This document shows positions 53,728 to 63,290 of a stretch of DNA of 64,000 nucleotides, piece after piece. The number at the start of each line of letters is the position of its first letter. The stretch's first letter is position 1. The position numbers and the translations under genes are program-made. The stretch lies in the NCBI GenBank assembly GCA_002255935.1, contig NKIO01000007.1, positions 1-64,000 of the forward strand, in the 5' to 3' direction. This stretch comes from Comamonadaceae bacterium PBBC2 (GTDB lineage: Bacteria > Pseudomonadota > Gammaproteobacteria > Burkholderiales > Burkholderiaceae_C). The notes under the pieces are model-generated. The model saw only the letters and a program-made list of their open reading frames with translations, did not search any database and had not been told where the DNA came from.

Positions 53728-55836
53728 CTATCGCGTAAAGGCGGCAGCATTGCCCGCGTCAACATTGATGATGTTGCCCGTGCTCTTACCCGCCTTGTCG
53801 CTGGCCAGAAAGTACACCGCCTCGGCAATATCCTCAGGCAATACGCTGAGCTTGAGCATGCTGCGCTGGCGGTAGAAGTCCTCGATGTCGTCCGATTCGA
53901 TCTTGTTCGATGCGGCACGCTCTTCCTTCCACTTGCCATCCCAAATGCGCGAGCCACGGATCACCGCATCGGGGTTCACCACATTGACGCGTATGCCATG
54001 GGCCGCACCTTCCAGTGCGACACAGCGGGCCAAGTGAATTTCAGCTGCCTTGGCCGTGCAGTAGGCCGATGCGCCCGCTGAGGCCACCAGACCATTTTTG
54101 CTGGCCACAAAGACCATGCTGCCGCCGGTCTTCTGCAGCTTCATGGTGCGGAAGGCGGCGCGGCTGACCAGGAAGTAGCCGGTCACCAAAATATTCTGGT
54201 TGCGGTTCCAGATGTCCAACGAGGTGTCTTCCAGTGGCGCGGCCGAGGCGATGCCGGCATTGGAGACGAGGATGTCTACGCCACCAAAGCGCAGCGCGGT
54301 CGCGCTGAGGATGCCGTCCACGTCGGCTTCCGAGGTGATGTCGGCGCGGCAGATGGCGACGTTGTCACGGCTGGAGCTCTTGAGCAGATTGCCTTGTGCG
54401 GCTTCGAGCGCGTCGGCGTCAATGTCGGTCAACATCACACACGCGCCTTCATTGAGCAGTTGGCGTGCTACGGCTTGACCAATGCCACCTGCACCACCCG
54501 TAACCAGGGCAACACGTCCGGCCAGGCTCTTGGGCTTGGGCATGCGTTGCAGCTTGGCTTCTTCCAGTAGCCAGTATTCGATGTTGAAGGCCTCTTGTTC
54601 GGCCAGGCCGACATAGGTGTCCACACCATTGGCACCGCGCATTACGTTGATCGCATTGATATAAAACTCGGCGGCAATGCGCGCCGTAGCCTTGTCCTTG
54701 GCAAAGGACAACATGCCAACGCCAGGGATCAAGTAGATGATGGGGTTGGCATCGCGCACGGCTGGGCTGCTGGGGTTCTTGCAGCGCTCGTGGTAGGCGC
54801 GGTAGTCGGCGCGGTAGGCTTCGAGGGCCGTGTCCAGGCCGGCCAAGAGCGCATCAAAGTCTGGTGCGGCGGGGTTCAAGTCCAGCACCAGGGGGCGAAT
54901 CTTGGTGCGCAAGAAATGGTCGGGGCAGGATGTGCCTAACGCGGCCAGGGCTTGCAGGTCATTGCTACACACAAATTGCAGCACGGCATCGCTGTCATCA
55001 AAGTGGCCCAATTTGTACTCGTCCTTGCTGATCTTGCCGCGCAGGATGGGCATCAGGCGGGCAGCCATGTCGGCACGCGCTTCAGGTGCCAGCACATTGG
55101 ACTTAGCACCACCAAAGGCAGGCTGCTTGCTGTTCTCTTGCAGCCAATCTTCGGCCGTGCGAATCATGGCCAGGGTATTCTCGTAGCAGCTCTTGGCGGT
55201 ATCGCCCCAAGTAAACAGCCCATGGCCCTCCAGAATGATGCCCTTCAGGTCCGGCTGCTCTTTGGATACGGCTTCCAGTTTCAAGCCCAGGTCGTAACCT
55301 GGGCGCTGCCAAGGCAGCCAGCCGAGTGCGCCACCAAAAATGCTTTGGGTCAGCGTCTTGCTGTTCGCGCACGCGGCAATCGCGATGATGGCATCCGGGT
55401 GCATGTGGTCCACATGGGCCCGGTTGATGTAGGCGTGCAGTGGCGTGTCGATACTGGCCGCGCGCGGGTTCAAATTGAAGGTGCAATGGGGCAGGTAGTC
55501 CACCATTTCGTCTTCCAGCTCCAGGCCACGGTAGCGGCCTTTCAGGGCCCGCAGCTTGTCCATGTACAGGGTCGAAAAGCCATCGAGCTTGATGCTGCCC
55601 AAATCACCACCCGAGCCCTTGACCCACAGTACTTCCACTTGCTCGCCGGTCAGGTGATCCTTCATCATGACCTTGGCCGAGGTATTGCCGCCGCCGAAGT
55701 TGGTCACGCGCAAATCAGACCCCAGCAGATTGGAGCGGTAGAGCAACAGCTCGGGCTCACCCATCGTGGCGGCGCGGGCATCGTCCCACAGTGAGTTGAT
55801 CGGTTCCCGGGTTGGGGCTTGTACAAGTGCAGTCAT
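53728..55836 (-). CDS. rhaEW: Bifunctional rhamnulose-1-phosphate aldolase / L-lactaldehyde dehydrogenase
   Basis: 702 residues, two fused enzymes. The N part (about 1-430) is a class II aldolase with metal-binding regions HMHPDAI and EGHGLFTWG and the phosphate-site GGGNTSAK. The C part (about 440-702) is a short-chain dehydrogenase with TGGAGGIG (446-453) and the Tyr592-x3-Lys596 pair in AYCTAKAAE. It splits L-rhamnulose-1-phosphate to DHAP and L-lactaldehyde and oxidises the latter to L-lactate. It is first in the seven-gene minus-strand operon, with AGGTGA before the ATG. It is divergent from the DeoR regulator. Confidence 0.94.
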   Translation of the reverse strand: MTALVQAPTREPINSLWDDARAATMGEPELLLYRSNLLGSDLRVTNFGGGNTSAKVMMKDHLTGEQVEVLWVKGSGGDLGSIKLDGFSTLYMDKLRALKGRYRGLELEDEMVDYLPHCTFNLNPRAASIDTPLHAYINRAHVDHMHPDAIIAIAACANSKTLTQSIFGGALGWLPWQRPGYDLGLKLEAVSKEQPDLKGIILEGHGLFTWGDTAKSCYENTLAMIRTAEDWLQENSKQPAFGGAKSNVLAPEARADMAARLMPILRGKISKDEYKLGHFDDSDAVLQFVCSNDLQALAALGTSCPDHFLRTKIRPLVLDLNPAAPDFDALLAGLDTALEAYRADYRAYHERCKNPSSPAVRDANPIIYLIPGVGMLSFAKDKATARIAAEFYINAINVMRGANGVDTYVGLAEQEAFNIEYWLLEEAKLQRMPKPKSLAGRVALVTGGAGGIGQAVARQLLNEGACVMLTDIDADALEAAQGNLLKSSSRDNVAICRADITSEADVDGILSATALRFGGVDILVSNAGIASAAPLEDTSLDIWNRNQNILVTGYFLVSRAAFRTMKLQKTGGSMVFVASKNGLVASAGASAYCTAKAAEIHLARCVALEGAAHGIRVNVVNPDAVIRGSRIWDGKWKEERAASNKIESDDIEDFYRQRSMLKLSVLPEDIAEAVYFLASDKAGKSTGNIINVDAGNAAAFTR

Positions 55837-56166
55837 CTTTTCACCTAAGTTGAACTCAAAAATTGGGAGGGCACCGTTGCAAATTCCATGCGTTCTGGCG
55901 TGGACAAACTGCGTGACCGGCCGCTAGTGTCAGCGCAAATCTGCCTGCGTTGTTCAGTGCCGCGCTGTTAAATCAAAAGGATGATTGATTGCGGCTGGGC
56001 ATGGCGATCGAAATCTAAACAATCATTTTCATGACCGGAATTTGATTGATATTGCTGCTGCGTTGCGGTAACGTGCGCTTCGACTGAAGACTTGCGCACA
56101 AGCTTGCGCGGTGACGATTGCATCGAAAACCAGGGGTGGTGGCTGGGATTTTGAAGAGAGACAAAA
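55837..56166. promoter_or_regulatory. Divergent control region rhaEW operon / deoR-rhaB
   Basis: 330 bases without a gene. Candidate repressor half sites are TGATTGATT (55982-55990) and TTGATTGAT (56042-56050) in direct order, and CAATCAT (56020-56026) inverted to ATGATTG at 55981-55987. DeoR-family proteins bind such repeats, so these are the likely sites for the adjacent regulator. No clear -35/-10 could be fixed. Confidence 0.5.
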
Positions 56167-56967
56167 ATGGTGAATCACAAAAGACACAAGCGCCTGCTGA
56201 AATTGCTCGACGAGCATGACAGCGCGACCGTCCAGCAGCTGATGGAATGGTTGTCTGCATCCGCCGCCACGGTGCGGCGCGACATCTGTTGGCTGGCCGC
56301 CAAAAGCCAGCTGACACGCACCCGAGGTGGCGCGGAGAAACTGCAGCAAAAGAGGCGCACGTTTGCGCTGTCCAGCGAAACCTTCCAGAACAATATCCAA
56401 AACCGGGCCGCCGAAAAGCGCGCCATTGCCCGCTACGCCAGCACGCTCTGCAATGACGGAGAAACCATCATCATCAATGGCGGAACCACCACCTACATGA
56501 TGGTGGAGTTCTTGGTGGAAAAGCAGCTCAAGATTCTGACCAACTCCTTCCTGATGGCCGAGCGGCTGCTATCGACTAGCAATAACGAAATCATCTTGCC
56601 CGGTGGCAAGGTCTACCGCGAGCAAAACGTCATTCTCAGCCCATTTGAAAACGACATTGCGCAGCACCATTACGCCGCCAAGATGTTCATGGGCGTCTAT
56701 GGCTTGTCCATCTTGGGTTTGATGGAGGCCGACCCCTTGTTGATTCAGGCCGAAAAGCGCCTGATCAGCCAGGCCGAAGAGCTGATCGTGCTGGTGGACA
56801 GCAGCAAGTTTGCACGCAAGGCGGGCCTTATTTTGTGTGGCCTGAACCGGGTGTCTTGTGTGGTGACGGATACCGGTGTGACCGATGGCACCGTGCAGCT
56901 GTTGGAGCAATACGGCGTGAAGGTGGTCACGGTCGAGCCCGAGGCCGACTTTGAGGTGGCCCGATGA
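56167..56967 (+). CDS. DeoR-family regulator of rhamnose/RG-I utilisation
   Basis: 266 residues. The N-terminal HTH has SATVQQLMEWLSASAATVRRD and the DeoR signature RTRGGAEK. The C-terminal sugar-phosphate-sensing DeoRC domain has INGGTTTYMMVEFL, ILTNSFLMAE and VLVDSSKFARKAG. It probably represses the divergent rhaEW operon and its own operon until rhamnulose-phosphate or a related sugar binds. GAGAGA precedes the ATG. It is coupled to rhaB by an ATGA overlap. Confidence 0.92.
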   Translation: MVNHKRHKRLLKLLDEHDSATVQQLMEWLSASAATVRRDICWLAAKSQLTRTRGGAEKLQQKRRTFALSSETFQNNIQNRAAEKRAIARYASTLCNDGETIIINGGTTTYMMVEFLVEKQLKILTNSFLMAERLLSTSNNEIILPGGKVYREQNVILSPFENDIAQHHYAAKMFMGVYGLSILGLMEADPLLIQAEKRLISQAEELIVLVDSSKFARKAGLILCGLNRVSCVVTDTGVTDGTVQLLEQYGVKVVTVEPEADFEVAR

Positions 56968-58358
56968 GTGGCCCGACGAGTGACAGGGCGACGATTGTTC
57001 TGGACATAGGCAAAACCAACTGCAAGCTGAGTCTGCTGGATGCGCAGGGGGCCAGCTTGGCCGAGGAGCGCTGCCCTAACACGATAGACATAAGCGGACC
57101 CTACCCGCACCACGACACCGGGCGCATCTGGGCCTGGATGCTGGAGGTGGTGGGGCGCTTCGCGACGCTGGCCACAGTGGGTGCCATCGTGCCGGTCACC
57201 CATGGCGCAACGGCGGCATTGGTCAACCCGGCAGAGCCTGATGGGCTGGTGCTGCCGGTGCTGGACTATGAGTTCAAGCTGCCCGAGGCCTTTGACCTGC
57301 AGTACGCATCTGTTCGCCCCCTTTTCTCTGAAACCTGTTCTCCAGCGTTGCCAGCGGGGCTCAATCTGGGCCGGCAACTGGCTTGGCTGGCACAGGCGTA
57401 TCCAGCGGAGTTTGGGCGCGCAACCCAGATATTGATGTACCCGCAGTACTGGGCCTGGCGCTTGTCTGGGGTGGTGGCCAGTGAGATCACTTCGCTGGGC
57501 TGCCACACTGACTTATGGAACCCCGCGAGCCGGGACTATTCGTCTTTGGTGGGGCAGATGGCGTGGGCACATTTGTTCCCCCCGATGCAGAACGCATGGT
57601 CCAGCTTGGGTCCTATCCATCCCCATCTGTCTGCGCGCACCGGCCTACCTGCGGATTGCCAAATCATCTGCGGCATCCATGACAGCAACGCCTCATTGCT
57701 GCGCTATGTGGCCGGTCCGGCTGCAGGCACAGTGCGCACCGTACTGTCTACTGGCACCTGGCTGATTGCCGCGTCCATTGGCGGCCCCATAGACGCGCTG
57801 GATGAACACCAGGACATGCTGACCAATAGCGATGTGTTTGGTGCGCCGGTGGCCTGCATGCGCTTTATGGGTGGGCGCGAATACGGAGCGCTTGCCGGGT
57901 CCCAACCTGCAGACTGTACGCAGGACGATCTGGAACGCTTGATTCGCCAGAACACGTTTGCCTTGCCTTGCTTTGCCGAAAGCGGCGGGCCGTTTGCCGG
58001 GCAACCCGGCCGCGTAGTAGGCCCACAGCCCACCAACCCGGCCGAGCGTTCGGCCCTGGCCACGCTGTATGCGGTGTTGATGACGGACTACTGCCTCAGC
58101 GCGCTGGGCTCCAGCAGCCCGGTGGTGGTGGAGGGCAGTTTTACCGGCAACCGATTCTTTGGGCCACTGCTGGCGGGGCTGCGGCCGGGGCAGGCAGTGG
58201 CGTTGTCCGACGACAGCAGTGGCACCACCTGCGGCGGCTGGATGCTGCACCGCTGGGGATGCAGTCCCCTGGTGACAGAGTCAGCCGCGCAGGCGCTGTG
58301 CCCACTTGGGTGGCTGGCTTACCGCGACCAATGGCTTGTACAGGTTTTGGCGTTCTAG
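56964..58358 (+). CDS. rhaB: L-rhamnulokinase (FGGY family)
   Basis: 464 residues of the FGGY kinase fold. It begins VLDIGKTNCKLSLLD (phosphate-binding loop 1), then TSLGCHTDLW, the catalytic-region GIHDSNASLLRY and VLSTGTWLIAAS. The C-lobe has VVEGSFTGNRFF and SSGTTCGGWMLH. It phosphorylates L-rhamnulose for the aldolase. The related L-fuculokinase is the alternative, but rhaI, rhaM and rhaEW alongside favour rhamnulose. The start overlaps the regulator stop. Confidence 0.9.
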   Translation: MSGPTSDRATIVLDIGKTNCKLSLLDAQGASLAEERCPNTIDISGPYPHHDTGRIWAWMLEVVGRFATLATVGAIVPVTHGATAALVNPAEPDGLVLPVLDYEFKLPEAFDLQYASVRPLFSETCSPALPAGLNLGRQLAWLAQAYPAEFGRATQILMYPQYWAWRLSGVVASEITSLGCHTDLWNPASRDYSSLVGQMAWAHLFPPMQNAWSSLGPIHPHLSARTGLPADCQIICGIHDSNASLLRYVAGPAAGTVRTVLSTGTWLIAASIGGPIDALDEHQDMLTNSDVFGAPVACMRFMGGREYGALAGSQPADCTQDDLERLIRQNTFALPCFAESGGPFAGQPGRVVGPQPTNPAERSALATLYAVLMTDYCLSALGSSSPVVVEGSFTGNRFFGPLLAGLRPGQAVALSDDSSGTTCGGWMLHRWGCSPLVTESAAQALCPLGWLAYRDQWLVQVLAF

Positions 58359-58400
58359 GCCGTGGATAGTGCGGGAGAAGCTATTAAATACGTAGCAATC
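58356..58400 (-). repeat. Dispersed intergenic repeat, copy 4 (minus strand)
   Basis: Reverse copy of the core CTCCCGCACTATCCACGGCC with the flank TTGCTAC. Shorter and more diverged than the copies at 27293, 31372 and 34388. It begins at the rhaB stop codon. Confidence 0.65.
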
Positions 58401-58438
58401 ACTTCTCAGTGGAGGTGCCGCCCCAAGGTATGAAGAGA

Positions 58439-60748
58439 CTAAAACCGCGTCACCCAGCTGGCATTCACGCTGGCGAGCGTACGGCGGTGCGTGCTGCTGC
58501 CTGCAGAGAATCCGTCTAGGTCTTCAACGCTGTTGCGGGTGTCACTTTCCGGGGCCAGCAGGTTGGTAAAGCCAATGCGAAACTGGTGGCTGCGGTCGAT
58601 CTTCCAGCTGGCGAAGGCGTCCAGGGTTTGCACCGCGCTGCGCTGGTTCAGTTGCCGGTCGGTTTGCCGCGTGGCGTAGGCCGGTTGCAGCACCAGGCTG
58701 GCCCCCACGGTCCAGCCGGTGTTTTTGATGCGCGCATCAAAGCCCATGCTGGCCAGCCAGGGCGGCTGCGCCTCTAGGCGGTTGTCGGGCCCGTCCACCT
58801 GTTCTACATCCGAGCGAAAGAGGTTCCAGTTGCCACGCAGTTGCACACCACTGTCGTTGTGAAACAGCGCGGGCAGCCATTCCTCCGCCTTTCCCTTGAT
58901 CTCCAACTCCAGCCCTTGGCTGGTGGCCTGACCCAGGTTCACCGGCCGCGACACCCAGCGTGGCTCGGTGGTCACGCCTGGCGCGGGGTTGGCTTCTAGC
59001 GCAATGCGCTGGCGTATCAGGTCGGCAATGCGGCGGTAAAACAGGCCCACGCTGAGTACGCCACCGCCCGCCGGGTAGTGCTCATATGCCAGGTCAAAAC
59101 CGGTAGATAGCTCGGGTTGCAACTGCGGGTTGCCCGCGCGGTCGGCTGCAATCGGCGTGTTGGTTACATCGCGCTCATAGTTGCCGTTCAGCACATAGCG
59201 CCCCGCCAGGGCAGACAGGTCCGGCAGCTTGAAGCTGCGGGTGATGCTGGCGCGCACTTGGTCCTTGCCCTTGGGGTCGAAGCGGTAGTTCAGGTGTAGC
59301 GTGGGCGCGCTAATGCGCGCCAAGTTGTCAAACTCTTGGCTGCCCACCCCCTGGTATCCGGGGTCTGCACTACGGCTCCTCACCTGCTCCAAGCGCACGC
59401 CCGGTAGCACCGCCCAGCGCTCGCTGATGGCCCATTCATCCTGAAAAAACAGGGCTGACCGGGTGATGCGGGCGCTGAAGGGAATGCCGGTGGCGCTGTC
59501 TAGGCGCTCAACACCAAAATCCCACACCCGGCGCAATTCCTCGCGCTCGCGCACCTCCACATCCCAACCCGACAGCAACGAGTGGGCCTGCGCAACGGGC
59601 TGATTCCAGCGGCCACCGACGGCGGCGCGGCTTTCCTCGAATTCGGTCCAGGTCTCTCGCTCCAAGGTGGATAGGTCGGTGCGTTGCCCCTGGTAATCGG
59701 ACTGGCTATTGCGAACCGTGCTTTGCCAGGAGGATTTCAATTCCAGCTTGCCACCCGCCTGGATGCGGTGCTGCCATTGCAGATTGAGTCGCAGCACATC
59801 GTTGTGGCTCTGGGTTTGCGACTGGTCGCTCACCAAAGACCAGGGCGTGCCCAACAAAGTGCTAGTCATCCGCTCGCTGCCGTTGCGGGCTAACGTGCGC
59901 TGTGCAAATGCGCCCAGATTCAGAGTGTCCAGGTCGTTGAGTTTCCATTGCAGGCGCGGCGCGATTTGCGCACTGTTGTTGCGTGCCACGTCTTGCCCGT
60001 CAATCCGCTGGGATTGCACCTCACCGGCGCGCGTGCGCGAGATGCGCGTGGTGGCGTAGTCGCCCCCCTGGGCCGCATGGGTGAGGTTTATTGGCACCAC
60101 AAATGAAAGCCCGCCGATGCGGTCCCCCCACTGAAAGCTCGTGTTGCCACCGGGCTCTACCGCGCGGTAGTTCAGGTTGGCGCGCCACTCGCGCTGCAAG
60201 GAGCGCGGTGGTTCACGCAGCACCACATTGATCGTTCCGGCCACGCCACTGAACTCCGCCGTAGCGCCCTTGACGATTTCGATGCGCTCCACATCCGCTG
60301 GCGAGAGGCTGTCCAGTGAAAACCCCGGTGGCGAGGGCTCGCCGTTGATCAACACCTGGGTGTAACCACCGCCCAAGCCGCGCAGGCGCGGTGCGCCGCC
60401 GTCCATAGAGACGCCGGGCAAGCGCTTGAGCACATCGGTCACGTCGATGTCGCCTTGCCTGTCCAGCTCTTCCCGGCCATAGATGGACTTGGCAATGGAC
60501 TCGTTGCGGCGGTTGCTGTCGTCGGAGGGCTGCTCGCCGCTGATCTCTACGCGGGGCAGGGCCAGTAAGGTGTCCGCCGCCGCAGGTGGGGGTGCTGGGC
60601 TCAGGGGTACGCCTGGCTGCGCACCCGGTGCCGTTGCAGGCGCTTGTGGCGGCTTGGTTTGGGCGTGGGCCGTGCCACCCAGCACCAGCGCCGCGCCCAG
60701 TAGGGCGCGCAGCACGACTCGCAATGTCAGCGTTTGGCTGCGGGGCAT
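58439..60748 (-). CDS. TonB-dependent receptor, compact type
   Basis: 769-residue outer-membrane receptor. Signal peptide ...LVLGGTAHAQ, then a Pro/Ala-rich linker. The plug has IYGREELDRQGDIDVTDVLK, GGAPRLRGLGGGYTQVLIN and VERIEIVKGATAEFSGVAG. The barrel ends VNASWVTRF with a C-terminal Phe. It is shorter than the other receptors here and lacks the carboxypeptidase-like domain. It is the last gene of the GH35 - esterase/beta-lactamase - TBDR minus operon, so it probably imports galactan- or RG-I-derived fragments. Confidence 0.9.
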   Translation of the reverse strand: MPRSQTLTLRVVLRALLGAALVLGGTAHAQTKPPQAPATAPGAQPGVPLSPAPPPAAADTLLALPRVEISGEQPSDDSNRRNESIAKSIYGREELDRQGDIDVTDVLKRLPGVSMDGGAPRLRGLGGGYTQVLINGEPSPPGFSLDSLSPADVERIEIVKGATAEFSGVAGTINVVLREPPRSLQREWRANLNYRAVEPGGNTSFQWGDRIGGLSFVVPINLTHAAQGGDYATTRISRTRAGEVQSQRIDGQDVARNNSAQIAPRLQWKLNDLDTLNLGAFAQRTLARNGSERMTSTLLGTPWSLVSDQSQTQSHNDVLRLNLQWQHRIQAGGKLELKSSWQSTVRNSQSDYQGQRTDLSTLERETWTEFEESRAAVGGRWNQPVAQAHSLLSGWDVEVREREELRRVWDFGVERLDSATGIPFSARITRSALFFQDEWAISERWAVLPGVRLEQVRSRSADPGYQGVGSQEFDNLARISAPTLHLNYRFDPKGKDQVRASITRSFKLPDLSALAGRYVLNGNYERDVTNTPIAADRAGNPQLQPELSTGFDLAYEHYPAGGGVLSVGLFYRRIADLIRQRIALEANPAPGVTTEPRWVSRPVNLGQATSQGLELEIKGKAEEWLPALFHNDSGVQLRGNWNLFRSDVEQVDGPDNRLEAQPPWLASMGFDARIKNTGWTVGASLVLQPAYATRQTDRQLNQRSAVQTLDAFASWKIDRSHQFRIGFTNLLAPESDTRNSVEDLDGFSAGSSTHRRTLASVNASWVTRF

Positions 60749-60784
60749 AGGGTGGTGGGGATCCGTAGCATGCGGTAATTTCGG

Positions 60785-63280
60785 TTATTGCACCAACGCT
60801 TGGTAGCTCAGCACCTTGACGCGGTGGTTGAGGTTGGAGTTGCCCGCAGGCCGGTGTTGGGTCATAAACAGCACAATCATCCGCTCCTTGGGGTCCACCA
60901 CATACTGGGGGAAATAGGCGCTGCCCCAGCCGAAGGCTCCGACCGAGCCGATTTCGCCAACCACGCCCTGGTCCACATTCACCCAAAAGCCCAGGCCAAA
61001 GCCATCCGCATCGCCCCGGTATTTGTCGCCCACCTGGTTGCTGCGCATCAGCTCGACCGTCTTGGGGCTGAGCAGCCGTTGCCCCTCCAGCTCGCCGCCA
61101 TTCAGCAGCATTTGCAAAAACCGGGTGTAGTCAGCGGCGGTAGACAGCAGGCCCGCACCGCCCGACAGGCATTGGCGTGGGCCGTGCACAAAATCGCTAG
61201 TGGCGGCGGTCTCTTTCAACTGCAAGCGCCCATTCTCAAACCCATACACATTGGCCAGACGCGAGATCTTTTCAGGCGGCAAAAAGAAGCTGGTATCCAC
61301 CATGCCTAGCGGCCGGGTGATACGCGTCTCAATGAACTTATCGAGCGGCATGCCCGACACCACCTCGACCAAACGGCCCAACACATCCGTCGCATAGCCA
61401 TACTGGAATTGCTCGCCCGGATGGCCTTGCAGGGGCAGGGCAGCCAGGCGATTAACCACCTGTTCAATGCTCTCCTTGTGCCCAATCAAATACCAGTCGG
61501 TGAACCCGGCCTGCTTGTAGAACTCGGCTGCCGGGCCTGCGCCATAGCTCAGGCCCGCAGTGTGGCGCAGCAGGTCACGGATGCTGATGGGACGCTTGGC
61601 CTTCTCGGTGGTCGCGGGCGTACCGGCGGGTGATCCCGCAGGTGGGGCGATAGCCACGACGGGATTGGCAAAGGCCGGTATGAACTTGGCGACCGGGTCC
61701 TTGAGCAAAAACTTGCCTTCCTCGTACAACATCATCACCGCCACGCTGGTCAGTGCCTTGCTCATGGAGGCAATACGAAAGATCGCATCCGGCTGCATGG
61801 GCCTTTGGTTTTCCATGTCTTGGTGGCCATAGGTTTTGAAGTGCACAGGCTTGCCATCGCGGGTGATAACCATGATGCCGCCAGCCAGTTGGCCTTGCCT
61901 GATTTCGCTCTCAATGGCGTTGTCCAGGCGCTGCAGGCGTTCGCCGGAGAAGCCCGCCGGGTCTTCGTCACCCAGTGGCCGCTGGTGCGTGAAGTTGGGG
62001 CTGGGTGGTAGCTTGAATTGGGCCGGTGCATCTGGCCGTGTTGGGTCCAGGGTAATGAAGTCATCGGCAATGTGGCTGGCGATGGGCAACTGCGCCTGAC
62101 GCAAGCCCGCCACGATCAATTTGGCCAGCGCATAGCTGCCGTAGTTGTTGTGGTGGGTGTTGTCGATCTTGCCGGGTGCAGGCTCGGCAAAGGCGAGTTT
62201 GGATGCATCCGGCCCGAGTGCTTCATACAACAGCTTGCTCTGCGCATTCAGGTCGATGAAAGGCACTTTTAACTCAGCCGCTACCTGGCGCGCGGCATCG
62301 GCGTAGTCGATCAGGCTGGGCTTGACCTTGCCCGCATCATCAAAGCCGCGCCGCTCCATGGGCGAGGCAATCACCGGCACACCACCATAGGCGCGCACCG
62401 ATTCGACATGGGTTTTGATCTCGGCACGATAAGTATTGACGTCGCCAATACCTTGCCTGATTTGCTTTTGGTCGTTGTGCCCAAACTGCATCAGCACGGT
62501 GTCGCCGGGCTTGAGCACTGAGAGAATTTTGTCCAGCCGCCGCCGTGCAATGGAGTCACGGTAAGTCTCCCCCGACTCACCATGGTTGGCCACCGCTATG
62601 CTGGGCTTGAAGAAGCGGGGCAGCATCTGCCCCCAACTGCTGTACGGCTCTTGCGACTGGTCGCCCACGGTGGAATCGCCCAGTACAAACAGGGTCGGTA
62701 CCTCCACAGCAACAATCTCTATGCGTTGGATGACGGGCAGGCTGCCATTGATTTCCAGCGTCAAGCGGCCATCCCAGGCCCAGGCCTCCTCTACCGTCTC
62801 GCGGGGCGCTTTCAGCAGCACGGCACCGGCCGCCAGCTTGGGGCCTGCCTGTATACGCGGCGTGCGCACATTCACCGTGAAACTGCGCACGCTGCTGGTG
62901 CCAGGCTCAGTGCGTATGCCCTCCAGCATCAGGCGCCGCAGCTCGGCGCGCACTGTGGTGTCAGACGCCTGTGCCGTGCCGCCGAAGGTGATGCTGGTGC
63001 GGTAGTTGCCCTCGGGCACAGCGACCGAGAAGTAAAAGGGCTTGTTGCTGCTCAGTGCCTGGCCACCTTGGGCGGGGAGCAAAGTGGTGTGTGCTCCAGC
63101 TTCAAAGCCGTAGCCCCGCTCGCGGCTGTAGGCCATATCCGGCTGCACGGCGGTAAAGCCGGGGGCGACCGGGCCATTGCCAAAGGCAAAGCGGTAGGTC
63201 GGGGCCGTGGGGTCCGCAGCGTGGGATAGGGCACTGAGCAGCAGGCCTAGCGCGAGCAAGAGCGTGTGATGGAGGCGCAT
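60785..63280 (-). CDS. SGNH (CE12-like) esterase fused to beta-lactamase-type serine hydrolase
   Basis: 831 residues, predicted secreted (…LLLSALSHA). An N-terminal beta-sandwich (about 25-195: FAFGNGPVAPGF, RTSITFGG) precedes a CE12-like SGNH domain: GDSTVG with Ser203, NHGESGETYRD, MQFGHND, and NTHHNNYGSYA at its end. The C-terminal ~370 residues are a class C beta-lactamase/EstB-like domain with the SxxK motif Ser505-Met-Ser-Lys508 and FQYGYATDVLG near the Tyr region. It probably removes acetyl groups, and possibly another ester, from RG-I. ATG at 63280 has AGGAAG upstream. It lies 10 bases after the GH35 gene. Confidence 0.85.
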   Translation of the reverse strand: MRLHHTLLLALGLLLSALSHAADPTAPTYRFAFGNGPVAPGFTAVQPDMAYSRERGYGFEAGAHTTLLPAQGGQALSSNKPFYFSVAVPEGNYRTSITFGGTAQASDTTVRAELRRLMLEGIRTEPGTSSVRSFTVNVRTPRIQAGPKLAAGAVLLKAPRETVEEAWAWDGRLTLEINGSLPVIQRIEIVAVEVPTLFVLGDSTVGDQSQEPYSSWGQMLPRFFKPSIAVANHGESGETYRDSIARRRLDKILSVLKPGDTVLMQFGHNDQKQIRQGIGDVNTYRAEIKTHVESVRAYGGVPVIASPMERRGFDDAGKVKPSLIDYADAARQVAAELKVPFIDLNAQSKLLYEALGPDASKLAFAEPAPGKIDNTHHNNYGSYALAKLIVAGLRQAQLPIASHIADDFITLDPTRPDAPAQFKLPPSPNFTHQRPLGDEDPAGFSGERLQRLDNAIESEIRQGQLAGGIMVITRDGKPVHFKTYGHQDMENQRPMQPDAIFRIASMSKALTSVAVMMLYEEGKFLLKDPVAKFIPAFANPVVAIAPPAGSPAGTPATTEKAKRPISIRDLLRHTAGLSYGAGPAAEFYKQAGFTDWYLIGHKESIEQVVNRLAALPLQGHPGEQFQYGYATDVLGRLVEVVSGMPLDKFIETRITRPLGMVDTSFFLPPEKISRLANVYGFENGRLQLKETAATSDFVHGPRQCLSGGAGLLSTAADYTRFLQMLLNGGELEGQRLLSPKTVELMRSNQVGDKYRGDADGFGLGFWVNVDQGVVGEIGSVGAFGWGSAYFPQYVVDPKERMIVLFMTQHRPAGNSNLNHRVKVLSYQALVQ

Positions 63281-63290
63281 GGCAATCTTC

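Noticed and set aside
54952..55794. Plus-strand open frame opposite the aldolase/dehydrogenase
   Set aside because: Antisense to conserved metal and cofactor motifs; no ribosome site.
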